This document shows, piece after piece, positions 22,903 through 33,199 of a stretch of 64,000 nucleotides of DNA. Made by a program: the position numbers and the translations under genes. Position 1 is the stretch's first letter; each line of letters starts with the position of its first letter. Source of the stretch: Artemisia argyi (taxonomy: Eukaryota > Streptophyta > Magnoliopsida > Asterales > Asteraceae); NCBI GenBank assembly GCA_030686995.1, contig CM060691.1, forward strand, positions 61,412,338-61,476,337, in the 5' to 3' direction. The notes beneath the pieces are model-generated. The model was not told where the DNA came from, searched no databases, and saw only the letters and a program-made list of their open reading frames with translations.

Positions 22903-23728
22903 GATGAACCTAGAAACGTAATTTTCTTATTTTAGTTTATGTAAACAATGGTTTAAGTGTCAAAATTCTCGTGTGTGCCTATATGAAAACAATATGGAGT
23001 TGTGATTATCTCGACTCATTTTAATGCTTAAAATGGTTTTACTTATGCAAATTTTGTGTAAATTTTGAGATAATCCAAATGCTCCTAGTTCAATGTAGCT
23101 ACGTTTGAATGTACCTAAAAATACATATTAGTTATGTTTTCCCTTTAGCATTCAAGAGACATAATGCAAGTGATGTTTTAAACATAACGTTTTTATTTTG
23201 TATTATCAATGAAAAAATATTTTTTCCTAAATGTGAAAAGATTTTTCAAAATTTTGACATGGGGTGTTAGGTATAATGTGATAATGTCTTACAAGATGCA
23301 ATTCCTAACTAATGGGAAACACAATTAGTTTTGTTTATGACAAATACACTTCATGATTTCCTAAGTTGATGCATAACCCAAAGTTTTTAGTTTTTGTGCA
23401 TAAATAGAATTTCCTAGACACAGATCATGAGAGTAAATGAGTTTAGAATACTTACAATGATATTAGGAATGAAGAGTGGCTGAGTAAGAACCCTAATTTT
23501 TGTGTGAGAATGGATATGGAAGTGAATAGTAACTGTTTTGGGTGAGTGGTATAGAGTATGGGACTTCATGGTTTAGTATATAAAAAGGGAACCTGTGCAG
23601 GTGTCTGACGGAATGGACGGAACCAAACAAAGGGATCCGCCCTTTGTTTTTCTTGGTTCCGCCAGTCCTGCAGACATATAAATAAGAATTTTTGTTTTGA
23701 ATTTCTACGATTTTATTTAACGTTTAAA
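22903..23728 (-). other. Spacer between pol and env-like ORF of Sirevirus B
   Basis: Non-coding. Contains the hairpin module at 23592-23673 and, on the element's strand just after it, a TATATA sequence (complement of 23577-23584) about 0.67 kb upstream of the env-like start. Candidate internal promoter; no direct evidence. Confidence 0.5.
23592..23673. repeat. GGCGGAACC-type inverted-repeat module, copy E
   Basis: Arms CTGTGCAGGTGTCTGACGGAA and TTCCGCCAGTCCTGCAG. The inner inverted repeat ACAAAGGG..CCCTTTGT surrounds ATCCG. This is the shortest and cleanest copy of the module shared by Sirevirus B and Sirevirus 1. Confidence 0.8.
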
Positions 23729-24685
23729 CTATGAAGTAGGTTCCATAAGTCCTAGTCCTAGTCCAAGAAGATTAAATGGTTCACGTTTAAGGGGTTTTGT
23801 AAGAATATCGGCAATGTTGTCTTCGGAGGATACTTTCTTGATAGAGATGTTTCTTTTTTGAACATTGTCACGAAGGAAATGATGACCGATTTCTATATGT
23901 TTGGTATGAGCATGTTGGACTAGATTTTTACTCGGGTCGATGGCTCCTTTGTTGTCGCAAAGGATAGATATGTCTTTAATAATAATTTCGTAGTCTACGA
24001 GCGCTTGCTTCATCCAAAGAGCTTGTTGACATGCTTTTCCGGCCGATACGTATTCGGATTCAGTTGTTGAGATTGCGAGGGTTGTTTGCTTCTTGGAGAA
24101 CCATGAGGTGAGACAATGTCCAACAAAAGTACAAATACCACTTGTACTTTTTCTATCAACATAGTCACTGGCATGATCCAAGTCAGCATACACTATGGTT
24201 TCTACACCCGTTCCTTTGGGATACCATAATCCTAGATGTGTAGTGCCTTTGATGTACCTAAAAATTCTTTTTACGGCTTCAAGATGGATTTTTTGGGATC
24301 TTCTTGAAAACGAGCACATAGACAAACGCTAAACATAATGTCGGGTCTACTAGTCGTGAGATAAAGTAGACTACCAATCATACCCCTATATTTAGTGTTA
24401 TCTACGGATTCAGTTTCCTCATCCTTTGTGAGTTGGGTTTCTGAGGACATAGGAGTTTTGATAGGTTTTGGATCTTCTAGACCAAATTTTTTAAGCATCT
24501 TCTAATTGTTTAATTTGAAGTCCTAAGAAAAAGTTGAGTTCTCCCATCATACTCATCTCAAACTCGTCATGCATGATTTTAGAGAAATCATCGCATAGCT
24601 CTTGAAAAGTTGATACGAATATTATGTCATCAACATAAATTTGAACTATGATAATGTGTGATTGTTTCTTCTTAGTGAAGAGAGT
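23729..24685 (-). pseudogene. Sirevirus B pol: RT C-terminal part and RNase H
   Basis: Begins right at the CACTA insertion (LFTKKKQSHIIIVQIYVDD). Contains the RT active site YVDD, GELNFFLGLQI, TPMSSETQL, the SLLYLTTSRPDIMFSV motif, RNase H with YADLDHASDYVDRKSTSG and STTESEYVSAGKA, CDNKGAID, and the end ADILTKPLKRE..LLGLGLGLME. Two lesions are visible: a deletion of about 38 bp near 24500 (residues between QLED and LKKFGLED lost, with ATG microhomology), and a one-base shift near 24300. The other half of this gene is at 48868-50015. Confidence 0.93.
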
Positions 24686-25700
24686 CACTACAAGAAAAGT
24701 GGCTTTTTAGGACCCCCATAAGCGTCATAAAATGGTACTTTTTAGGACCTTTCATTTAATAGGACCAAGGATAAAAGCGTTTCATGTAAGGCGGTTGTAA
24801 TAGGTCTAAAGCGTCCTAATATCTCAAATACCCTTATGAAACCAATTTTATGGTCGTATTATATGTGTATGAACAACCCAAATAGCGTCTTAATAAAACC
24901 ATATTAGGACACTTTTACATTGTTTTGACATGTGATTACCTACTTTTAATCTTTTGAGACACATAAAAACGTCCTTAAAAGTATTGTTAGGACGCTTATG
25001 ATGTAACATCATAGCTATTTTAGCAACCAAGAAAAGGGTCCTAATAACTCAAATAAGATTATGATACCAATTTTATGGTCGCATAATAGGTCTATAAACA
25101 ACCCAAATAACGTCCTAATAAAAACATATTAGGACACTTTTACAATGTTCTAACATGTGGTAACCTACTTTTAATCTTTTGATACACATACAAGCGTCCT
25201 TGAATGTTAATTCTTAGGACGGTTATCATATACCATTATAGTTACTTTAACACCAAGAAAAGGGTCCTAATATCCCAAATACGATTATGAAACCAAATTT
25301 ATGGTCGCATAATATGTCTATGAACAACCAAATAACGTCCTAATAACAACATATTAGGACACTTTTACAATGTTGTAAAACGTGGTTACCTGATTTTAAT
25401 CTTTTGATACACATACAAGCGTACTTAAAAGATAATTGTTAGGACGCTTATCATATAACATTATAGCTACTTTAGCACCAAGAAAAGGGTTCTAATATCT
25501 CAAAGAAGATTATGAAACCAATTTTTTGGTCGTATAAAATGTCTATTAACAACCTAAATAACGTCCTAATAACAACATATTATGACACTTTTACAATATT
25601 AAGCGTCCTTAAAAGTTAATTGTTAGGATGGTTAATAAGTTTAATAGGACAATTTCAAAGTCCTGACAAGTCATATGATAGGACGCTATTTTTAGCATAC
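24686..25700. repeat. Left TIR and subterminal repeat region of the CACTA element
   Basis: Many copies of TAGGAC and its complement, often as GCGTCCTAATA or ATATTAGGACACTTTTAC, in a loosely repeated unit of about 200-240 bp (starts near 24820, 25040, 25270 and 25500). CACTA transposases bind short subterminal motifs of this kind in known systems. Confidence 0.85.
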
Positions 25701-25795
25701 ACACTCTATTATTACGATATGAATAAAACATCAACTAATTATTAAATGAATAAAACGAAATTGTATTTCAAATAAGCAATTGTCATAACAAAATT
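25701..25795. other. CACTA interior, short AT-rich segment
   Basis: AT-rich sequence between the subterminal repeats and an LTR start; nothing recognisable. Confidence 0.4.
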
Positions 25796-28192
25796 TGTAA
25801 CACCCCAACCCGTCAAGGGTAAAGATATCACAATAAATAGTGTCGAACAGAGTAAAACACAAGCTTAATACTTTAACAGTACAATGAGTACCAAAGTTAC
25901 AAATAAATTCCCAAAATAAGGAAAATACAATAATGAAACAAAGTCCATAATTCAAGGAACTCTAGGGTTGGTCCACACTCTCTCATTCCCAAAGCTAAAC
26001 CCCGCATCCTAGCTTAAGTACCTGCCGCATGGAAAAGAAAACACGGCTGGGCATAAAAAGCTCAGTAAACAGATATGAAGATAACAAGCACATCAAGTAA
26101 TAAGACAAGAGAGTACGAATTGAAATTACGTATGGTGTCACAAGGTATATCAAAGGACTATCAAGGTTAAGTATGAAAAGTCACCAAGGTTAAGTATCAA
26201 GAATCGTCAAGTGTAATAGCAAGGATTGACAAGTTTCAAGGATCGTCAAGTATAATGTCCATGGTTAAGTATAATATCAAGGTTTAACAAGTATAGTATC
26301 AAGTATAATGTCCATGGTTAAGTATAATATCAAGGTCACAATAGCACACATTCACATTATAACACATTAGCATAAGTCAACTACAACATTTAAGAGCACA
26401 CTCCAAGAGGGACATGCAATAGGCCACCAAATCATCAAGTTAACACATTAGACATATGCATATAAAACGACCGGTTTTCTAACAGAATTTAGCCCACTAA
26501 ATGAATTTTTAAAACGTATCAGAAGCCCAAAATAAAAATCACCAAAATTCTCACAGAATTAAATATGTCTTGAGAGTCTACATGAATTTTCCCAGATTTT
26601 ATTTTTAAGTGTAACTCCATATGAAAAATCGTTTTTCCCAGACCTACCCAGAAAATTAGCTGCACAAAAATTCAGAAAGTTTGCACTTAACATACCCATT
26701 TACACACCTTAGAAAAATCCACAAAAATTCCAGGAAGTCACACATAACCCAAATATTACCACAGTAAAAGTAGAGCTCCTAACCCCTTATGGTTTGAAAA
26801 CTAAAAATCAAAAACCACTACTGAATTTAATTTCTGCAAATGCAGATTTGACATATCATCACACAAAATTCAAAAATACAACCAAATCAACCCCAATCAC
26901 CTCCAAATCAATTGGAACATTTAATTAGGACCCTAAACTGAGTTTACAAGCAAAAATTATGAATTAACCATTTACCAATTTTGTTTGATGATGCACACAT
27001 ATTCAACTAACAAATCTGTCCCAAATTACAAGACATAAAAACCAAATTCCTTTACCCTTTTTTAATCCAATAATTAACCAACTAATTATCTAATTCATAT
27101 CATATCATCATAAATAACATGTTATCATCAACAAACATAAAAAACAATTAAGAATTCATATCATCACATACAATTCAACATACATACATCCATATTAAAT
27201 TTTCTCTCAAAATTATATATGGGTCGATTTTATGAATCTTATGTATATCAATTCGTAGCTTTTTTATTCTTGCGTATAATGCTATTCATGATAAAAGGAA
27301 AACAAGGAATTAATCAAAGATGCAAGAAAAGGTACCAAACCCTTTAAGGATTGATGATGAGAATCGAATAGGACAAGAACACCAAGGGACAAGCCTCCAA
27401 AAACTCCCAAACAATCTCCAATGTGCACCAAATCTTCTCACGAATGCGTATCAATAATCACCAAGGTTACAAGAGCAATATTTTTTATGGATGAATGTAT
27501 TATGGAAGTGGTTGTGGCGTTGAAAATTGGAACCAAGAAAAGGGAATTTTTTAATTTTAGGCTTTAGGTTATTTTAGGAGATAATATCAAACTTAATGAT
27601 AATTAAAAGTGATTTAGCAAGTTTTTAGGGAGTTCCCCTCCCTATGGCCGGTTTTCCTTGTGGATTGGGTCATATTTTGACTTTTATTTCTCAAATAATA
27701 CTTTAGGTTATATTATGGTATCTATATTATAAGTTGTGTATAAGTTTTAAATGTTTCTGGACCCCCTTAGGTCACGTAACGAGCAACACCTATGTGTTAA
27801 TCCAAGTCTCACATTTTTGAGTTCTCATAATGTTTTAGTAGCTCAAATATTATTTACTTGAAGTTACATGATCACATTTGTGATTGTACGATAACCGTTT
27901 TATATTTCAGGCTTGTTTGGTAAACGTCCTTAATTCTTCAAAATTTCAAATTGGAGGGTATTTTAGTCATTTAATCATGATATGAAAATGTGGGTTTTAC
28001 AAAAGCACTAAACATAAATAAGGTAGACACTATCCGACATAAAGTCTTGTAACATTAAACAATAAATTAAAGCAACAAGAAGCTTAGTCCGGGGTCATCA
28101 TGCATCCTTTCTCAATCCTCACGGACCACCTACAAATAAACACCCATGTATAAGCATTAAGCTCCATGTTAGTAAAATTTCTGGGTTTTACA
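25796..28192 (-). repeat. Gypsy LTR remnant inside the CACTA element
   Basis: Begins TGTAACACCCC and ends GGGTTTTACA on the plus strand, typical inverted LTR ends of plant gypsy elements. Immediately to its right, ACTCTTCCCCTC is, on the minus strand, a polypurine tract of the usual gypsy form, so this would be a 3' LTR. A second GGGTTTTACA at 27992-28001 makes the right boundary ambiguous: one LTR of about 2.4 kb, or two related pieces. No matching TSD was found. Confidence 0.55.
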
Positions 28193-28402
28193 ACTCTTCC
28201 CCTCAAAAAGAAAATTTTCGTCCTCGAAAATTGAAATGATAATGAAGCAGAGACATAACAATTCATAACAAGCATGAAAATTTGGTCTCTCATGACCCTA
28301 TCTTGTCGATCTAAGATGTTTTCCATTTCACACAAAAGAAATATAACAAGTGGCTTCAAATCAAGCGAGTAGGGTGTCACATGCAAGGATGATAAGGGTG
28401 AT
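28193..28402 (-). pseudogene. Residual 3' end of a gypsy element
   Basis: On the minus strand this holds the end of a degenerate pol region and the motif cgaggacgaaaattttc, which commonly precedes the PPT in plant gypsy elements. It is cut by element 3 at 28403. Whatever continues beyond the insertion (45784 onward) could not be identified. Confidence 0.4.
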
Positions 28403-29835
28403 TGATTCGCCTCAAACGGTCAGATAATATTAACCAAGTAATGGTCAACAAGTCAAACAGTCTAAGGCAAATGCTTCCATGAAATACAGTGTTTTCCCGG
28501 GTCGTAATGTCCCAACGAGGTGTGCGATGTTTTATTATAAATGAATCTGTGATCGAGTGAATGTGAACAGGGATATGAATAAAAGTGTGTGTGTGATTAA
28601 ACTAGGGTTTTATAACTTAAATAAACTATATTAACAATTACGTGAAACCTAAATATCTAATACGTATAAACGTACACCAATTTAAAATCAGACGCGACTG
28701 CGTACTGAGAAAAAGGTGAGTTTTAAGAAAAATAAACTACAGGGGCTAAAAATGAAAATCCTATAAACTTAAACTTAAAATAAAATTAAATTAAAAAGAA
28801 AACTATTTTTTAGGTTATTTTATTATTTATTATTAATTATTTAATTAAAAACTATTTAACTATTTAATTAAAACTAATTTAAATCAAACTAAAAATTATA
28901 AATACTACAAATTAAACTAAAAACTTATAAAAATAATTTCTAAAACTTAAAATAAACTTGAAGAAAGTATAAAAAATAAAAATAAATGTTTTTGTCTTTT
29001 TATGAATTTTCTATTAATTAAAAACTATTTATATTAATTAAACTAATTAAACTATTTTAAATTACAAATAATACTAAAATGACTTAGAAAATTATGAAAA
29101 AATTTATAAAACTATTTTATAACATATAAAAGCTATAAAAAATATAAAAACTAGGTATTGCTTAATAAAAAGTAATTATGCTATTTATAACTTAATTATT
29201 GATTAATTACTAATAAATCTATTATTAATTATAATAAATACTAAATTACAAAATAAAAATCTGAGAAAATTATTAAAAATACTTTAACCTAAAAGGAAAT
29301 TATCAAAAATATAAAAACACAACTTACTTAATAAAAATCTAAAAATGAAAATTAAAATTAAATTATATTAAATAGAAACTATCACTTATTTTTATATTGT
29401 CTTTTCAGGATTTTTCTTTTACAAAACTATATTATACTTAAAAATAAACAACTTTTGTAAAAACAACTAATTTATAGCTTATTAATAAGCACTGTGGAAG
29501 CATAATGTTACCACACTTGACTTTTGTTGACTGAAAAGGCTAATAAGCTCACAAGAGCTTATGTGGGGTCCACCTTGGATAAGTCTGATACAAATAAGCT
29601 TGTTGTACTTAATTAAGCTAGAAAAATCACTTTGGATCCACAAGATAAGCCAATAAGCCACAATAAGCACTTGCTTATTGTGGACAAAGACAAAAAATGG
29701 GACAAAGTTTCAAGCTGATTCAAAGTGGGTCCCAGTGGTACACAAGTCAAACTATAAGTCAACTATTACTCCCTGGTAGGAGGGGGGTTGTAAGAAACTA
29801 ATTTTGAGGTGTGGGGCCCACTGTGGTGGTCACAA

Positions 29836-29896
29836 ATCACCACCAAAGTGGTGGTGATGGACTGAGTCTGATGAGCAGGGCAATACCTTGCCCTGC
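29836..29896. repeat. Two perfect hairpins in the element 3 LTR
   Basis: ATCACCACCA/TGGTGGTGAT with a 3-nt loop (29836-29858) and GCAGGGCAA/TTGCCCTGC with a 4-nt loop (29875-29896), 16 bp apart. Both are kept unchanged in the other LTR (36986-37008 and 37025-37046). Confidence 0.85.
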
Positions 29897-30210
29897 AGGT
29901 TACTTTGAGGGTGAGTGGGGCCCAGCAGAAAAATTTGCTAAAATATAATATATATGTGAACTTAAAGATGAGCTGGTATACTATTACTAGGAACAAATTT
30001 CAATTCCTAAAACCTAATACACAATTCTAAATAAATCACCCAAGAAATGGGTTTTCAACTGATGTGCAATTTGACTTTTTTGCAAATCTTAACTAGTTTG
30101 ACTAAATTGGATTTCTAACACTCCCTACTGATTTAATAAGCTGTATTAAACTAAGATAAAGTTAAATTAATATAAACTTACAACTAACAAGCTAAATTGA
30201 TGGTTTGTGG

Positions 30211-30251
30211 ATCATAAATCCTTCACAGTTAGCTGTGAAGGAATTTATGAT
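30211..30251. repeat. Long hairpin in the element 3 LTR
   Basis: ATCATAAATCCTTCACAG and CTGTGAAGGAATTTATGAT pair over 18 bp with one bulge and a TTAG loop. The matching place in the other LTR (about 37362-37402) has one arm changed (ATCACGAATCC). Confidence 0.8.
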
Positions 30252-32883
30252 ATGATTTTGACTTATGGCTTAATATGGACTTGGTTCCTTGGCAATACTT
30301 ACTTAATTAGACTAGGTAAGTATGATTAGAACTCAAACAACAATAAAAACCTAATAGAACATAGTGATTAACCAAGAACCAAACACCTCTTTATACTAAG
30401 TTTTATACTACAACTATGAATTTTACCTTTAAACCTACAATCTTTTTGTTTGAAACAGATACTAGTGATGATATAAAAGCTAAATAAGCCTAAACGACCA
30501 TGAATAACAACAGTAACAAAAGAAAATTTCAAATGGCAAGATTGTGACTTACAATGGAGTTCAAGCTGAGAAAACAAAGAACCAACAACCAAGAACTATA
30601 AACCACCCTAACAGCTTTCCACAAAGTTTCTAATACCCAATCAATCCAGAATACTCCTTCTTCAATCTTAATTCTTCATTAACTCAGAATTTTTATTTTA
30701 ATTCTATTTTTCTTATTTTTTTTTCTTTTATGAACTAACCAGCTAAGTGAGGTATTCTTAAGCTTATTTGAGCTTTGTCAGAGCTGATATGAGCTTATGA
30801 ATTCAATAACAACAACAATTAACAACATACAAGCTTTTGGTGATCTTTGAAATTCATTGAAAATGCATAAACTGAGATAGCAATTGAAACCTGAAATTAA
30901 TTTCTTAAAAAGTTTAAGGATACATAAAAACAGCTTAATTGATTGCTTAAAAGCTTTTGATTATACTAAGAAGCTAGAATTAAGTTACACGACACTAAGT
31001 TATTCTACCTACACTAATACTTTTTGTTCTTCTACTTCCTTCTCCTTTTTAATGGACTTCTAGGGTTTGTGGGACCCACTGGACCAATTCCCACCACTAA
31101 TTAGAACCGTTGGATCACTGCAACTGATCCTAGCCATTTAAATAGCTTTTGGCGCCAAAAGTCGTGGGAGTACTGTAGAATGCGTGGGGAGGTTTTTTAG
31201 GGTTTTGGACAGTTGTGGAGGTGGAAGGGACAAGTGGGAAGAGTGGGTGGACAGGTGGTGGTGGTATTGGAGGTGAAACCATGGTGGTTTAGTAGCAGTG
31301 GTGGTGAGGTAGTATTGGGAGGGAAGGAAAGGCTGGGGTGGTTTTGGTGGTCAAACGGGGCGTTGACCCATTTTTTATATTAAAGGGTGGACTGGGCTGG
31401 GTAGTGGGCTAGGAAGTAGGATAGTGGGTGGGCTTGGTGTGTTGGGTTTGAATTTGGTTTATGATAATAATAATAATAAAGAGTCCGTTTGGTTTTTAGA
31501 AATTATACAAGGACCAATTTTGTAATTTAGTGAAAGTTGAGGGGTTGTTGTGTAATTTTCCAAAATTTATCATAAGGGTCTAAATTGTCACATGTGAATA
31601 GTACAAGGGCATTTTTGATATTTTTTAATTTTTTAAATACCCGGGGACTAAAACTGACAAACTGCCAAACTTGAGGGACCAATTATGTAATTTCACCAAA
31701 CTTCACACCAAGGACCATTCCTGCAAAAGATTATTAGTACAAGGACCAAAATTGATTTTCTCAAAGTTTTAACATCCCAGGGACCATTTCTGTCAATTTG
31801 CAAAGTACAGGGACTAAACTTGTAATTTTGTGAAACTTTGCACCAAAGGACTAAATATGTAACTTTATGATTAAAAAGGACCTTTGATGATTTTTCATGT
31901 TTTTAGAATAACCAGGGACTAGTTTTGCCAATTTATGAAACTTGAGGGACTGAAACTGCCAATTATGCAAACTTTGTACGTTTTTCATCTGTTTTTGCAT
32001 ATTTTGCATTTGAAACATATAAAACACACCTTTAAGATATTTTAAGTATTTTGATACATATTTGAGTGTTTTTGTATGTTTTGGCAGCTCAGATTAGTAT
32101 AAAATGATGAGTATTTAGACACTCATCAATCCCCCACACTAAACTATTGCTAGTCCCTAGCAATCTTTTGAGAAAAACTTAATGGATTTGAAAAAACTAT
32201 TTACCAAAAGCCATCACTTCTGAAGTAGCCAGATGTAAGAACTGTGGCACACCTGATAACCGTGTGATTTTGAGCAAACCACCAGCTGTCAACGGATTTG
32301 ATTAGTCTTTACCAAAAGCCGTTTGCTTCTGGACTAGCCAACTCTTGATGGAATAGTCAACATCTTGGTGAGCTGATTACCAATTATGGATTTTCCACTG
32401 CCTTTACCACAAGCCATAATCTTGCGGGCTAGCCAACTCATTCGCTTTTTAGGATATGGCGAGTTGAGGTACCATACAATTTTGGGCAAATTGCAAGGCA
32501 TAAACGGGTTTGAGTTATCTTTACCAAGAACCGTTTGCTCCTGGATTGGCCAATCCTTATGTGGGTTAGACATGGCGGACTGATAACCATTTATTGCGTT
32601 CTAAGTGAGAAAAAATTTTAAAATTTGGGCTAAAATGGGGGTTCTTGATGGAACATGTGTTTAAATTCGTTAGAATAACGAATCTCCCCCCACACTTTGA
32701 ACTGAATATTGTCCTCAATATTCAAAGTACCGGGTGTTAAACCAACACTTAGAACGTAAGAAGAAAAATATTCCATAGCCTTTATTTAAGATGTATATAC
32801 ATACAATTATTTTTTTAGATAAACTTCTTAAATAGAAGCTATCACTATATTTAAATTTTATTTATTTATTTATTATTTTTTTT

Positions 32884-32885
<2 letters not shown>

Positions 32886-32972
<87 letters not shown>
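32886..32972. repeat. (TA)n microsatellite in element 3
   Basis: About 87 bp of TA between the ORF and the tandem repeats. Confidence 0.95.
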
Positions 32973-32974
<2 letters not shown>

Positions 32975-32977
32975 ACA

Positions 32978-33068
32978 TGTGGGGTATCTCCCCCACACTA
33001 GGGTGGAACATGGGTGAAAACCTATGTACATGCTACTGTTTTTGATTACCGAGTCACTAACTTGACTC
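32978..33068 (-). promoter_or_regulatory. Paired stem-loop downstream of the element 3 ORF
   Basis: Stem 1: GAGTCA-N6-TGACTC (33051-33068). Stem 2: TGTGGGG/CCCCACA (32978-32997). The order, and the GAGTCA-N6-TGACTC stem exactly, recur behind the ORFs of elements 4 and 5 although those ORFs are unrelated in sequence. Function unknown; an RNA role (translation, packaging or frameshifting) is inference. Confidence 0.55.
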
Positions 33069-33199
33069 GACCCTGAATTTATTTGTCCATGGGGAAGCAC
33101 GATGTGGAAGAGACAATCTCAATCGGACTTTCATTCAAGACGTTTGGATAAACATTTGAAGCACGTGAAAGTTCCACACCGATGAGATAAATACCCGGC

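Larger units (their letters stand above)
28403..32128 (-). repeat. 3' LTR of element 3
   Basis: 3726 bp, very AT-rich between 28700 and 29460. It carries three strong hairpins (29836-29858, 29875-29896, 30211-30251) and, from about 31495 to 31980, a run of short diverged repeats of the type GGGACTAAAACTGACAATTT. It differs from its partner mainly by small deletions there, the largest about 90 bp. Confidence 0.93.
32129..33199 (-). repeat. 3' untranslated region of element 3: PPT, tandem repeats, (TA)n
   Basis: On the minus strand the PPT GTGTGGGGGAT abuts the LTR. From about 32200 to 32590 a unit of roughly 100 bp recurs four times in diverged form (TTTACCAAAAGCC or similar, then a GGACTAGCCAA-like segment on the plus strand). 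A (TA)n array lies at 32886-32972. Tandem repeats in this position are known in Tat/Athila-type elements and have been proposed as seeds for satellites. Confidence 0.75.

Noticed and set aside
24820..25640. Regular spaced repeats resembling a CRISPR array
   Set aside because: Repeats are diverged and lie in both orientations next to a CACTA terminus; they are subterminal transposon repeats in a plant genome.
25796..28001. Solo LTR with its own TSD
   Set aside because: The flanking 5 bp (AAATT and AAAGC) do not match, and a PPT-like sequence next to 28192 fits a truncated gypsy element better.
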